DNA of 51,687 nt from Bacillota bacterium (lineage in GTDB: Bacteria > Bacillota > Sulfobacillia > JAJZYS01 > JAJYTV01), in NCBI GenBank assembly GCA_021847575.1, contig JAJZQO010000012.1, positions 1 to 51,687 on the forward strand. Reading direction: 5' to 3'. The translations under genes were made by a program, and so were the position numbers. Shown here piece after piece: positions 34,568 to 42,745 of the stretch (position 1 is the first letter of the stretch; the number at the start of each line of letters is the position of its first letter). The notes beneath the pieces were generated by a model. It ran no database searches. It was given only the letters and a program-made list of their open reading frames with translations, and had not been told where the DNA came from.

Positions 34568-34572
34568 TGCAT

Positions 34573-35060
34573 GCTTTTTAAGCGAACCCTGACCGAAACC
34601 GGAAAACCTGAGTGGGGAGCGAGGAATATTCGCCGGGCTGGCAGAAACCAGTGTTGGTGTCCTTAGAGCCTGTGGACCACAGGCTTTGCCGAAGCGTGCG
34701 GTGGTGCGAGCTCAGACTTTTCGGCACGGGGGCCGAGATACACATGGAACAAGTCCTCCCCATCGGCGCTCGCGTCAGGGCTTCTGAGCCCCACGATGTC
34801 GTCCTCCCAGCTGTGAGAAGTCCACGAGGCACGGGGGCGTTAGCGTGGCTCGGCCCAAGCGGTACCGCAGCGGAGGGGGGCACGCAGGCCCGGAGCAGAT
34901 AGATGCGTACCTCCGGGCCGGAGTGCCACAGAGTTCGCGATGATGGCCGCAAAACAGGATCAGCTGCTTCGGTGCGCCATTGCCGACGCCGCCGACGGCG
35001 CTCGCCGCAAGACCGCTCCTTGCGAGGGCCTGTTGGCGGCGAGAAGGGTGGGATCGTCGC
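34573..35060. other. gene-free stretch with a two-step hairpin at 34879-34927
   Basis: About 490 bases without a supported gene between the IS607 remnant and the carbonic anhydrase. At 34879-34927 a strong hairpin forms: outer GGCAC/GTGCC, a symmetric three-base internal loop, inner GGCCCGGAG/CTCCGGGCC, and a 15-base loop. It lies about 130 bases upstream of the carbonic anhydrase start and could be a structured 5' leader or a small RNA. No known riboswitch consensus is recognised. Confidence 0.5.
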
Positions 35061-35570
35061 ATGCGGGGTTCCTCGGCGACCATGTTTCTCGACCGACTTC
35101 TGGCGGCCAACGAGCGTTATGCGGCCGGACACCCCCTGGCCAACCTCGACGCGCCGCCGAGCGAGCGCCTTGCCATTGTCACATGCATGGACGCGCGCAT
35201 CGATCCGCTGCCACTGCTGGGTCTCCGCCCCGGACAGGCGCACGTCCTGCGCAATGCGGGGGCGCGCGTGACAGACGACGTGCTGCGTTCCCTCGTGATT
35301 TCCCAACAGGCTCTCGGCACCGATGTGGTCATCGTGATGCCGCACACCAGTTGCGGCCTCCTCGGGCTTGATCCGGCGACGCTTCACCCGCGCAGGGCTG
35401 CGGGGCGCCCGGCGACTCGTCTGGACTTCCACCCTATGTCGGACCTTGAAGCCGCCCTGCGGCAAGACATCCAGAGTCTGCGGGAGAGCCCTTGGATCGG
35501 GGAGAATGCTGAGATCCATGGTCTTATCCTGGACACTGCAACGGGATACATTGTCAGGCCCGATCTCTGA
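35061..35570 (+). CDS. beta-class carbonic anhydrase
   Basis: Interconverts CO2 and bicarbonate with a zinc ion. The zinc ligands are visible: Cys in VTCMDARID, and His and Cys in MPHTSCGLL. The Asp-Arg dyad (CxDxR) and RNAGARVTDDVLRSLVIS block are typical of the short beta-carbonic anhydrases of Gram-positive bacteria (about 160-190 residues). With ATG 35061 the protein has 169 residues, preceded by AAGGGTGGGA; ATG 35082 (162 residues) is the alternative and starts at the conserved FLDRLLAAN helix. It stands alone. Confidence 0.9.
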   Translation: MRGSSATMFLDRLLAANERYAAGHPLANLDAPPSERLAIVTCMDARIDPLPLLGLRPGQAHVLRNAGARVTDDVLRSLVISQQALGTDVVIVMPHTSCGLLGLDPATLHPRRAAGRPATRLDFHPMSDLEAALRQDIQSLRESPWIGENAEIHGLILDTATGYIVRPDL

Positions 35571-35776
35571 TGATCTGACCTAGGCGGTCAAGCCATCGTG
35601 CGGGCGCCAACCCCAGCCAGGTATGGCATTCGTGCGAGCTTGGCCTTCGACGGGACAGCGAGGCGCGAAGGATGCATGTGCGTGCCATGGCCGCCACCAT
35701 TGGCCGCCTCGGTACCCTTGTGCCAGTATAGGTTGCGGGGCTATGCCGGTACGAAGGTGATTGGAGGACGACAGCA

Positions 35777-36364
35777 TTGAATGGCTGGGCGGTGCTCGCC
35801 ATTGTCCCCGCGTTCGGCATAGATACGTTTGCGGTGGCTACTGGGCTGGGCGCCGCGGGCATAGCCGATCGGCGCCGTCTGGCGCTGGTCGTCGCCCTCT
35901 TCGAAGGAGGCATGCCGATCGTCGGCGCGCTGATCGGCACTTGGCTCGGCGGGCTCGTGTCGGGCTACGCGGTCTGGATTGCCGCACTGATCCTGGCGGC
36001 GGTCGGCGTTTATGAACTGCTCGAGGGTGTCAAGGAGCTGCGCGAGGAGAAGGAGGTGGGCGCCGAAGAGGCGCATCGAAGCGGCGCCGCGGCGGTTGAG
36101 AAAAAGTTTGTGGGCGTTGGTCTCATCGCCGCTGGACTGAGCGTGAGCATGGACGAGCTTGCGGCCGGACTGGCGTCGGGGGCGGCACATATGCCCCTCG
36201 TCGTACTCGCGCCGGTCCTTGCTCTGCAGGCGGCTGTGTTCACCTACCTGGGGCTACACGCCGGCAACCGGCTGAGGAGTTGGGCTGGCCGATACGGTGA
36301 GCTTGTGGCTGGTGCAGCGCTGCTCCTTGCCAGCGTCGTCATAGTGCTGATCGGCTCCCGCTAG
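35777..36364 (+). CDS. MntP/YtaF-family manganese efflux-like membrane protein
   Basis: A 195-residue protein with six predicted membrane helices in two related halves, each starting with an acidic FxxDxFAVA-type motif: IDTFAVATGLG in helix 1 and VSMDELAAGLASG in helix 4. This duplicated pattern is that of MntP manganese exporters and the sporulation-linked YtaF group. The middle loop is charged (EEKEVGAEEAHR). TTG at 35777 has GGAGGA nine bases upstream. No yybP-ykoY manganese riboswitch is recognised in the 206-base leader. Confidence 0.75.
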   Translation: MNGWAVLAIVPAFGIDTFAVATGLGAAGIADRRRLALVVALFEGGMPIVGALIGTWLGGLVSGYAVWIAALILAAVGVYELLEGVKELREEKEVGAEEAHRSGAAAVEKKFVGVGLIAAGLSVSMDELAAGLASGAAHMPLVVLAPVLALQAAVFTYLGLHAGNRLRSWAGRYGELVAGAALLLASVVIVLIGSR

Positions 36365-36386
36365 AGCGCCAACGAAGTTGCGCAGG

Positions 36387-37316
36387 TCAGCCGAGAAACC
36401 CGAGGATCTCCCGCGAGAATCGGTCCGGTTCTTCGAGGTGCGTGAAGTGGCTCGAGTGGGGGAAGATGCTCAGTTCGGTCTCGGGCTTGGCCTCAAGGTA
36501 TTTCGCGATTTGGTCACCAGCCATAACCGCGTCGTAGCGGCCCTTGATCAGTAGTGTCCTCTGACGGACTTCCTTGAGGCGGTCTGCAAGCGAAGTGAAC
36601 ATCCGGCCCTCGCTTACCAGCCGCGAATGATGGACACCGCCACGCTGCCACCAGGCATCAGGGAACGGGCTGCCTGCCATGATGTCCGCCACAAGACGTT
36701 TGTTCTCCCCGTGGATGTAGAGGTTGTCTCGCAAGTCGCCCAGGCCAGCTAGCTTGAGCGTGAGGTCTGCCCAGAGAGACGCGACAGGCGTGTCTGCGGG
36801 GCTGTGCGCCAGCGCAAGACAGCCCCTCGCCTGTGTCCGGTCGCCGTGCGCTCCGTATTCCATGGCCGCCACGCGCAGAAGCGAGCGTGCGGAGGAACCG
36901 AGATCGAGAGCCGCATTTTCCAGCACGAGCCGGTCTACAGCATCGGGTCGCGTCATGGCGTACAGCAGGGCGGCGTAACCGCCAAAGGAATGGCCGATGA
37001 GGGACCAGTGCTCGATGCCGAGCAGTTCACGCAAGGCGTCGCAGTCGGACACGATATCCATCACGCCAAAGGCTTCCTCATCCGCGATGGGCGCGGATCG
37101 CAGCACGCCCCTCTGATCGACCGAAATGAGCCGAAGGCCAGTACGCAAGCGTTCAGCTTGAATTGACTCGAAGTGGAAGGCGCCCATGCCCGGGCCGCCG
37201 TGCAGGTACAGGACAGCCGGGGCGGCCGGATCCCCGAATTCCTCGACGTGGAGCATATGCCGGCCCACCGTCACGTCACGTCCCGTGACGACACCCCCCA
37301 GTCGACGCACCTTCAC
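36387..37316 (-). CDS. alpha/beta hydrolase (prolyl-aminopeptidase-like)
   Basis: A 309-residue serine hydrolase. It has the oxyanion HGGPGMG loop, the nucleophile elbow GHSFGGYAA near residue 120, a late acidic residue in LIKGRYDAVM, and the catalytic His in PHSSHFTHLEEP. The HGGPG and GHSxGG combination is typical of proline iminopeptidases (peptidase family S33), but many members hydrolyse other esters. It is divergent from a MerR/TipAS regulator, which may control it. Substrate unknown. Confidence 0.82.
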   Translation of the reverse strand: MKVRRLGGVVTGRDVTVGRHMLHVEEFGDPAAPAVLYLHGGPGMGAFHFESIQAERLRTGLRLISVDQRGVLRSAPIADEEAFGVMDIVSDCDALRELLGIEHWSLIGHSFGGYAALLYAMTRPDAVDRLVLENAALDLGSSARSLLRVAAMEYGAHGDRTQARGCLALAHSPADTPVASLWADLTLKLAGLGDLRDNLYIHGENKRLVADIMAGSPFPDAWWQRGGVHHSRLVSEGRMFTSLADRLKEVRQRTLLIKGRYDAVMAGDQIAKYLEAKPETELSIFPHSSHFTHLEEPDRFSREILGFLG

Positions 37317-37405
37317 CGCAGCTCATGGTAACTCTTCTCTTGGCCAGATGACCGAGGAACGTGTCTCGGCGTAGTCCCGCGAACGCGACATGAAGCGGTA
37401 CACTC

Positions 37406-37436
37406 TTGACCCTGACGCAACGTGAGGGTGTAGTCT
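37406..37436 (+). promoter_or_regulatory. MerR-type promoter with 19-bp spacer and operator
   Basis: TTGACC (37406-37411) and TAGTCT (37431-37436) are 19 bases apart, the over-long spacer typical of promoters activated by MerR-family regulators. An inverted repeat, ACCCT (37409-37413) with AGGGT (37425-37429) plus inner ACG/CGT, occupies the spacer. Confidence 0.75.
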
Positions 37437-37490
37437 GCAACGCGAGGTGATGCCCAGCGATGTTGCGAGTTTCGTACGGGGGTGTCTGAG

Positions 37491-38240
37491 ATGGGTTACA
37501 CGGTGAAGATGGTGGCCGACCTGGCTGGCGTCAGCGTCAGGACGCTGCACCACTATGACGCGATAGGCATCCTCTCTCCACAGGAGCGGAGCCCAGCTGG
37601 ATACCGCGTGTACAGCCATGCGGATCTCGAGCGACTGCAGCAGGTGCTCTTCTTCAGGGAGTTGGGTTTCGGCCTACGGGAGATCAAGACGATTCTGAGT
37701 GATCCGAGCTTTGACCGCAGGCAGGCACTGCGCGGCCATCGGGAGTTGCTGTGCAGCCGCAGGGAGCGGATCGAACGCCTGATCGGGGCTGTCGACGGGA
37801 CGCTGGCCAGTCTTGAGGGAGGGAGCGAGTTGTCCGAGGAAGCCATGTTCGAGGGATTCGACAACGCCGAGTACGAGGAGGAGGCCCGCCGCAAGTGGGG
37901 CCACACGGCGGCCTACAAGGAGTCTCGCGAACGGGCTGAGGCATACAGCCAGGACGACTGGAACGACATCATGCAGCAGCAGCAGACGATCTTGCGGGAC
38001 ATTGCAGGTCTTGCGGACCGGTCGCCTGATGACCCGGATGTACTGGACGCGGTCCGGCGGATGCACAACTTGATCAATGACCGCTTCTACGCGTGCCCGC
38101 TGGCGATGTTTCGGGGTCTCGGAGACCTCATGGTCGAGGACCCGCGTTTCACTGACACGTTCGATAAGCTGCGGCCAGGTCTCGCCTTGTTTTACCGCCA
38201 GGCGGTCCACGCCTACTGTGACCAAGTCCAGGGGCAGTAG
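37491..38240 (+). CDS. MerR-family regulator with TipAS ligand-binding domain
   Basis: A 249-residue activator. Residues 1-70 form the MerR winged helix (YTVKMVADLAGVSVRTLHHYDAIGIL, ERSPAGYRVYSHADL), followed by a dimerisation helix and, from about 105, a TipAS domain (YEEEARRKWGHTAAYKES, RFYACPLAMFRGLGDLMVEDPRF) that binds thiopeptide antibiotics in TipA/Mta proteins. ATG at 37491 has GGGGGTG upstream; GTG 37482 adds three residues. Its own promoter carries a MerR-type operator, so it is probably autoactivated and may serve as a multidrug-responsive regulator. Confidence 0.92.
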   Translation: MGYTVKMVADLAGVSVRTLHHYDAIGILSPQERSPAGYRVYSHADLERLQQVLFFRELGFGLREIKTILSDPSFDRRQALRGHRELLCSRRERIERLIGAVDGTLASLEGGSELSEEAMFEGFDNAEYEEEARRKWGHTAAYKESRERAEAYSQDDWNDIMQQQQTILRDIAGLADRSPDDPDVLDAVRRMHNLINDRFYACPLAMFRGLGDLMVEDPRFTDTFDKLRPGLALFYRQAVHAYCDQVQGQ

Positions 38241-38248
38241 GACCCAGA

Positions 38249-38283
38249 GCAGGCAGGGCCGCGCACCGCTCGGCCCTGCCTGC
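38249..38283. terminator. 12-bp perfect hairpin between convergent merR and ogt
   Basis: Arms 38249-38260 and 38272-38283 pair perfectly around an 11-base loop, eight bases after the MerR stop. There is no T tract on either side, so termination is likely but not certain. Confidence 0.5.
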
Positions 38284-38324
38284 GCATCGCCGCGCCGGGC
38301 TCCACGTGCCGCGGGCCGGTGGCC

Positions 38325-38870
38325 TCAGTTGGGCGCAAGGGTACTTGGGTGCATGCCGCCATCGGCTACGTACGCTTCGTGCGCCAGGAGCCAGTCTTTG
38401 CGATGGAGTCCCCAGGCGTAGCCTGTCAGGCCTCCGTCCCGTCCGACGACCCGATGGCAAGGGATGACGAGTGAGATCGGGTTGCGGCCGTTGGCCTGGC
38501 CAACCGCCCTGGCAGCTCCCGGTCTGCCGATCGCGGCTGCGATCGCGCCGTAGCTCGTCGTCTCCCCGTACGGGATGCCGACGAGGTGTTGCCACACCTG
38601 TCGCTGAAAGGGTGTGCCTCGCGGCGCGAGCTGCAGACTGAAGGTGCGCAGGACGCCGGTGAAGTAGGCTTCGAGCTGTCCCTGCGCCGCACCGAACACG
38701 TCATCCCTGCGCTCGAGCGTGGCAGCGAAACGGGGATCGAGCGCACCCTCGCCCAGATAGAGCCCTGTGAGGCTCTGTCCGTCTCCCACCAGCATTAGGT
38801 AACCCAAGGGACTTGGCATCACGCCGAAGTACCTGTCCCCATCGCTCTCATGGAACGCGCTTTCCTTCAT
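38325..38870 (-). CDS. ogt: methylated-DNA--protein-cysteine methyltransferase
   Basis: Suicide repair protein that takes the alkyl group from O6-alkylguanine (and O4-alkylthymine) onto its own cysteine. The 181 residues end with the methyltransferase domain: FQRQVWQHLVGIPYGETTSYG helix-turn-helix, RAVGQANGRNP with the arginine finger, and the active site IPCHRVV. The start overlaps the stop of the Ada-AlkA gene (ATGA), so they are translated together as an alkylation-repair operon. Confidence 0.95.
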   Translation of the reverse strand: MKESAFHESDGDRYFGVMPSPLGYLMLVGDGQSLTGLYLGEGALDPRFAATLERRDDVFGAAQGQLEAYFTGVLRTFSLQLAPRGTPFQRQVWQHLVGIPYGETTSYGAIAAAIGRPGAARAVGQANGRNPISLVIPCHRVVGRDGGLTGYAWGLHRKDWLLAHEAYVADGGMHPSTLAPN

Positions 38871-40384
38871 CCCTCGCTGCCTCCCTCAAGCTGCCCAACC
38901 CAATGTCCTTGGTCGGCGGGCGGCGCTGCCGGTGGGACCGTCCAGAGGTACTGGACAGCGTAGGCACGCCAGGGCCGCCAGCGCTCGGCCAGCCTGAGTG
39001 CGGAGGCGGGGTCGGTGCGGTGGCCGAGGCGCTCGAAGGCCCTGCGCACGCCGAGGTCGGAAGGCAGGAACGCGTCAGGATCGCCGAGCGCCCGCATGCG
39101 CAAGTACTGTACGGTCCAGGGACCGACGCCGCGGAGCGCCAGCAACCGCCTCGATACGTCCTCCCGGTCCGCCCCAGGGTCCAGGACGACCGATCCCTCG
39201 GCGAGGGCCCGCGCGAGCGTGATCAGTGCCTGCGCCCTGCTGAGGGGCAGGCTGAGCGCTTCCGGCTCGAGCGACGCCAACCGGGCGGCGTCCGGGAAGG
39301 CGTGCGTCAGGGTGCCGTGCGGACGGGAGAGAGGCGTGCCGTAGCGCTGGACCAGCCGCCCAGCGAGCGTGCGGGCGCCGGCCACGGACACCTGCTGGCC
39401 GAGCACCGCGCGCACTGCCGTCTCTTCGCCGTCGACGCTCCCGGGTACCCGCAGCCCTGGCCGGGCGACAGCCAGAGCGCCGAGGAGATCATCGCCAGCG
39501 AAGGCATCCAGCACCTGGAAGGGGTCCGCGTCAAGGTCGAAGAGACGGCGCATCCGCTCCACGGCTGCCTGGACATCGCGCACGTCGGTCAGTTCGAGCT
39601 CGCACTCGAGAAATGCCATGTGGGAAGAGGCAGGCTGCGTCACCGCTGCCACCCCCAGGCCGTGCGGCAATCGCAGGGCCCGGCTGTATGTCCCGTCTCG
39701 CACGACCTCGACGCCGGGTACCGCGCGCGCACCGAGGAAATCGAGCAGGTGCGCGAACGCAAGCGGCGGCCGATAAGGCAGGCGGAGTCGGATCACTGTC
39801 TCCCCCGTTGGTGCATGGCCCCAGGGCGTTGCACCGTTGCGCAGTTCACTTGGGGTCTGCCCGTAGATCTCGCCGATTGTCGCGTTGAACTGGCGCACAC
39901 TCGAGAAGCCGGCGCCGAAAGCCACCTGGGCGACAGGCAGCGACGTGGTCTGCAGGAGCACGCGCGCCGCGTGTGCCCGCTGCGCGCGGGCGAGCGCAAG
40001 CGGCCCCGCTCCCAGCTCCGCCGTGAGCAGGCGATGGAGCTGGCGCGGACTGTAACCGAGGCGGCGAGCCAATCCCTCCACACCGTCGCGATCGACGACG
40101 CCGTCCAGGATCAGGCGCATCGCCCTGCCCACGAGATCCGCCCGGTTGTTCCACTCTGGCGATCCGGGGCTCGCGTCGGGGCGGCAGCGCTTGCAGGCAC
40201 GAAAGCCCGCGCGCTGGGCCGCCGCAGCCGTCGGGTAGAAGCGCGCGTGCTCAGGCCTCGGCGTTCTCGCGGGGCAGCTTGGCCTGCAGTAGATCCCCGT
40301 GCTCGTAACGCCGACAAAAAATACGCCATCGAAGCGCGCGTCACGGCTCGCCAGTATCCTCCAGCGGATTGCGTCATTGAGCAT
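38867..40384 (-). CDS. Ada N-domain / AraC / AlkA fusion: 3-methyladenine DNA glycosylase II
   Basis: A 505-residue fusion. Residues 1-75 form the Ada metal-binding domain with four cysteines (GIYCRPSCPAR, RACKRCRPD), which accepts methyl groups from phosphotriesters. Residues 80-180 are an AraC-type helix-turn-helix (LGYSPRQLHRLL, GFSSVRQFNATI). From about 190 lies AlkA: an N-terminal beta domain and the helix-hairpin-helix glycosylase (GEETAVRAVLGQQVS, LLALRGVGPWTVQYL with the catalytic Asp later in PSDLGVRRAF). ATG at 40384 matches family starts. It is probably a methylation-activated regulator of its own operon with ogt. Confidence 0.93.
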   Translation of the reverse strand: MLNDAIRWRILASRDARFDGVFFVGVTSTGIYCRPSCPARTPRPEHARFYPTAAAAQRAGFRACKRCRPDASPGSPEWNNRADLVGRAMRLILDGVVDRDGVEGLARRLGYSPRQLHRLLTAELGAGPLALARAQRAHAARVLLQTTSLPVAQVAFGAGFSSVRQFNATIGEIYGQTPSELRNGATPWGHAPTGETVIRLRLPYRPPLAFAHLLDFLGARAVPGVEVVRDGTYSRALRLPHGLGVAAVTQPASSHMAFLECELELTDVRDVQAAVERMRRLFDLDADPFQVLDAFAGDDLLGALAVARPGLRVPGSVDGEETAVRAVLGQQVSVAGARTLAGRLVQRYGTPLSRPHGTLTHAFPDAARLASLEPEALSLPLSRAQALITLARALAEGSVVLDPGADREDVSRRLLALRGVGPWTVQYLRMRALGDPDAFLPSDLGVRRAFERLGHRTDPASALRLAERWRPWRAYAVQYLWTVPPAAPPADQGHWVGQLEGGSEG

Positions 40385-40463
40385 GGACCCATTTTGACGT
40401 ATTTGCGTGACCTTCGCTGGCGGCTTTCGGACAGGACAGAGGCAGGGTGGCACCATACCCGAG

Positions 40464-41102
40464 TCAGGTGACGTGCGCTATGGCCGACTGCGTGAGCTCC
40501 AGGGCATAGCGCAGTGCCACGGCCCACATCACCAACGCTGAGATGCGACCTAGGCGGCGCCGGGCCCCTGCGGTTCTCGCCGCCTGCCCGATGACGCGCC
40601 CGACCAGCGCGAGGCCGAAGAACCAGAGCCAGGAAACGAGCAGGGAACCCAGCGCGTAGGACCATCTGTCCAGGTACGACGCGTACATTGCGGCGCCACC
40701 TCCGATCACGACCACCGTGTCCATGATCGCGTGCGGATTGAGCAGCGACACCGCCAGGCTGCGGCGCACAGTGCGGCCCTTCGACCCATCGCCCGGTGCC
40801 GCATCCGGCGCCGCGCCCGCTGGAGCCGTCCAGGTAGCGATGCCCATGTACGCGAGGAACAGGACCCCTGTGATGCTCAGCAGGAGGCGCAGCGCCGGAA
40901 TAGCCAGGACGACGAGCGAGATGCCGCCAACCGCCACGGTGATCAAGGCCGTGTCGGAGAGGGCCGCCGTCGCGACGACTGGCAGCAGAAGGCGCCAACG
41001 GGGCTGTGTCGCGCCCTGCGTCAGGATGAACGTGTTCTGGGGCCCGAGCGGCAGGATCAGCGCCAAGCCGAGCAGGAAACCGTGCAGGAAGGCACCCGTC
41101 AT
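40464..41102 (-). CDS. LysE/ArgO-family amino-acid exporter
   Basis: A 212-residue inner-membrane protein with about six helices. The N-terminal GLALILPLGPQNTFIL and the central LLNPHAIMDTVVVIGG are the hallmark motifs of LysE/ArgO, which export basic amino acids such as arginine and lysine. ATG at 41102 follows the acetyltransferase gene by 37 bases on the same strand. Arginine export would fit an organism that turns over arginine-rich cyanophycin, but that link is only inference. Confidence 0.9.
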   Translation of the reverse strand: MTGAFLHGFLLGLALILPLGPQNTFILTQGATQPRWRLLLPVVATAALSDTALITVAVGGISLVVLAIPALRLLLSITGVLFLAYMGIATWTAPAGAAPDAAPGDGSKGRTVRRSLAVSLLNPHAIMDTVVVIGGGAAMYASYLDRWSYALGSLLVSWLWFFGLALVGRVIGQAARTAGARRRLGRISALVMWAVALRYALELTQSAIAHVT

Positions 41103-41139
41103 ACCATGTGCCGTCGCTCCGCTCCGCCTTCTGTCGCGG

Positions 41140-41622
41140 TCACGTCAGATCCTTCGCCATCAGGATGTTGGTCGGTCTGTAGCCTGTCCGCTCGTAGACA
41201 TGGATCGCGGATACGTTGGAGCCGAAGACGTGGAGTGCGAGCCGGCTCAGGCCCAGGGACCGCACCTCCGGCTCGATCGCCAGCAGGGCGGCCGAGCCGT
41301 AGCCTTTGCCGCGGTACGCCTCCCAGATGACGAGGTTGTAGATGAAGGCCTGTGCAACGCCGCCGTCGGTTCGCTCGGCGAACCAGATCACGCCGACCGC
41401 TTGGCCGCTCGCGGCGTCTGTGACGGTGTAGAGATGTTGCGCGGGCGAACCGGTTCCGTCCGGCAAGAGCTGCCTGAATTCGTTGTCGGCCATCGCGCGT
41501 GCCGCTTCCTCCGTGATGTTGCCGGTGGCCGCGTGTCCCGCGGCGTAGTCGCCGACGACCCAGTCGTACCATGTGCGATACTCGTCGTCGCTCATCGGCC
41601 TCAGGCGTATCTGTGCTGGCAA
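41140..41622 (-). CDS. GNAT-family N-acetyltransferase
   Basis: A 160-residue acetyl-CoA-dependent acetyltransferase. The core runs IYNLVIWEAYRGKGYGSAALLAIE, with the pyrophosphate-binding RGKGYG (Q/RxxGxG/A) loop, followed by LHVFGSNVSAIHVYERTGY, the usual beta5-alpha4 block of the fold. The N-terminal RLRPMSDDEYRTWYDWVV helix is shared with a group of GNATs from actinobacteria and Firmicutes. TTG at 41622 has GGGAGGGG five bases upstream; ATG 41595 is an alternative. Substrate unknown; cotranscription with the exporter hints at an amine or amino acid. Confidence 0.85.
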   Translation of the reverse strand: MPAQIRLRPMSDDEYRTWYDWVVGDYAAGHAATGNITEEAARAMADNEFRQLLPDGTGSPAQHLYTVTDAASGQAVGVIWFAERTDGGVAQAFIYNLVIWEAYRGKGYGSAALLAIEPEVRSLGLSRLALHVFGSNVSAIHVYERTGYRPTNILMAKDLT

Positions 41623-42125
41623 GTGGTCCCCTCCCTGCCGTGTGCGCAACTTGAGCGGGTGGTGCTTCGCCCGGCAGCGCCCCGTATCCTGCGCGCCGCC
41701 CCAGCGCCGCCAGCCCCGTGGCGACAGGATTTCGTCTGCACCAGTACGAGCCGCCGCCACAGCGAAACAGACTTCGGGGCTACGCTGCGGACCGGGGCCC
41801 CAGATGCCTCGGTGGCGCGCACGATCCTGGCCATATTCACCCGAGGGGCGACGCACGTGTACGCGACCGCACGGAACGCAGTCCCAAGGAGCGCGTGCGC
41901 CTCAAGCCCTGCCTCTGCCCCGTGGGTCGTGAGGATGTCCTTGTCCTCGGCGGGCCCACGCACCACCTCAACCCGTCGCGCGGGAGGCGCCTGAGTGAGC
42001 GCGTCTATCCCGGCAGCGAATAGGGGATGGCCGCTCGCGTGCAGGAACCCGCGGCATCACGGCCAACCAACGGCCCCCCAAAGCGAGGTTTTGGCAAGTG
42101 ATAGGCCCTCCTGGGCATAACGGGA
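41623..42125. other. gene-free stretch between acetyltransferase and TetR genes
   Basis: About 500 bases. Open frames exist on both strands, including one of 121 codons on the minus strand, but none shows a family motif or a good ribosome binding site. Possibly the remains of a lost gene. Confidence 0.45.
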
Positions 42126-42153
42126 TTACGTGAAGGCGTAACTGTGTTATGTT
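42126..42153 (+). promoter_or_regulatory. inverted repeat and -10-like element upstream of tetR
   Basis: TTACG (42126-42130) and CGTAA (42137-42141) form an inverted repeat with a six-base spacer; TATGTT (42148-42153) could be a -10 box seven bases before the start codon. This resembles a TetR autoregulatory operator. The mRNA would be nearly leaderless. Confidence 0.45.
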
Positions 42154-42159
42154 GAACGC

Positions 42160-42672
42160 ATGGAAAAGGACGAAGCGTCGGTTCGCGATCGGATTCTCGC
42201 CGCCGCTGAAGCCGCCTTCGCAGCCCATGGCTACGGATCGGTGGGCGTTTATGCCATCTCAAGCGCGGCCGGCGTAACCACGGGGGCGCTCTACCACCAC
42301 TTTGGCGGCAAGCTAGAACTTTACCGAGCGGCGCGCGAGGCGTACGAGGGCAGATTGCTTGCGGCCATGCGCGAGGCCACGTCGGACGTGGCGCCTGGTG
42401 TGCGGGCGGTGCGTGTAGCACTCCTCGTCGCATGGGACATGGCGTCGAGGGACGGCATGGCGAGACTGTTCACGGAGCCTGGGCCAGGTGTGGGGCCCGA
42501 TGCGCTCGGCCGGTTCGTGCACGGTCTCTGGCCATGGGGACCCGGCGCGGTCGGACACGTGCTGGTGTTCGCGTGGCTTGGGGCGTTGGAGGTGTCGCTG
42601 CGCGGCTCGGACAGCGATGCGAGGCTCGTTCTGGACGGCATACTGCGCGGTATCGCCGGGGATCTCGGGTAG
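42160..42672 (+). CDS. TetR-family transcriptional regulator
   Basis: A 170-residue repressor. Residues 1-55 form the TetR helix-turn-helix (RDRILAAAEAAFAAHGYGSVGVYAISSAAGVTTGALYHHFGGKLELY). The C-terminal ligand domain is short and not assignable to a subfamily. No ribosome binding site is evident before ATG 42160, consistent with a nearly leaderless transcript. It is divergent from the GNAT gene across a long gap and convergent with the His/Cys-rich small gene. Target and ligand unknown. Confidence 0.9.
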   Translation: MEKDEASVRDRILAAAEAAFAAHGYGSVGVYAISSAAGVTTGALYHHFGGKLELYRAAREAYEGRLLAAMREATSDVAPGVRAVRVALLVAWDMASRDGMARLFTEPGPGVGPDALGRFVHGLWPWGPGAVGHVLVFAWLGALEVSLRGSDSDARLVLDGILRGIAGDLG

Positions 42673-42708
42673 GCTGAAGGTCGCAGGCAGCCGGAAGCGG
42701 AAGGCAAA

Positions 42709-42732
42709 GCGGGCATCGCTAGCGATGCCCGC
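42709..42732 (-). terminator. perfect 24-base palindrome, terminator of the His/Cys-rich gene
   Basis: Positions 42709-42720 and 42721-42732 are exactly complementary (GCGGGCATCGCT and its reverse complement). On the minus strand TTTGCCTT follows, 14 bases after the stop codon of the small gene, giving a good intrinsic terminator. It may also stop the convergent tetR transcript, though no T tract lies on that side. Confidence 0.75.
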
Positions 42733-42745
42733 CGGGGAAGCTATA

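Larger units (their letters stand above)
34174..34572 (-). pseudogene. truncated IS607-family serine recombinase (TnpA)
   Basis: Begins with a MerR-like helix-turn-helix (GEAAKALGVSITTLSRWEAEG) followed by the start of a serine-recombinase domain (RTIAYARVSSHDQKDDFERQ, catalytic Ser in VSS) as in IS607 TnpA. Homology stops near IVSDLGS, around 34255, where an inverted repeat begins; the remaining catalytic domain and the accompanying TnpB gene are absent. Intact TnpA has about 200 residues. ATG at 34544 (MERLGEIGEAAK) is the likelier start than 34572. The element is dead on its own. Confidence 0.8.

Noticed and set aside
34578-35519. 313-codon minus-strand frame over the carbonic anhydrase
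   Set aside because: It shadows the carbonic anhydrase, lacks motifs and has an unlikely composition.
35571-35776. yybP-ykoY manganese riboswitch before the MntP-like gene
   Set aside because: The conserved loop sequences of this riboswitch could not be found in the leader.
41601-41966. 121-codon minus-strand frame upstream of the acetyltransferase
   Set aside because: No ribosome binding site, no recognisable domain, and an overlap with the acetyltransferase start.
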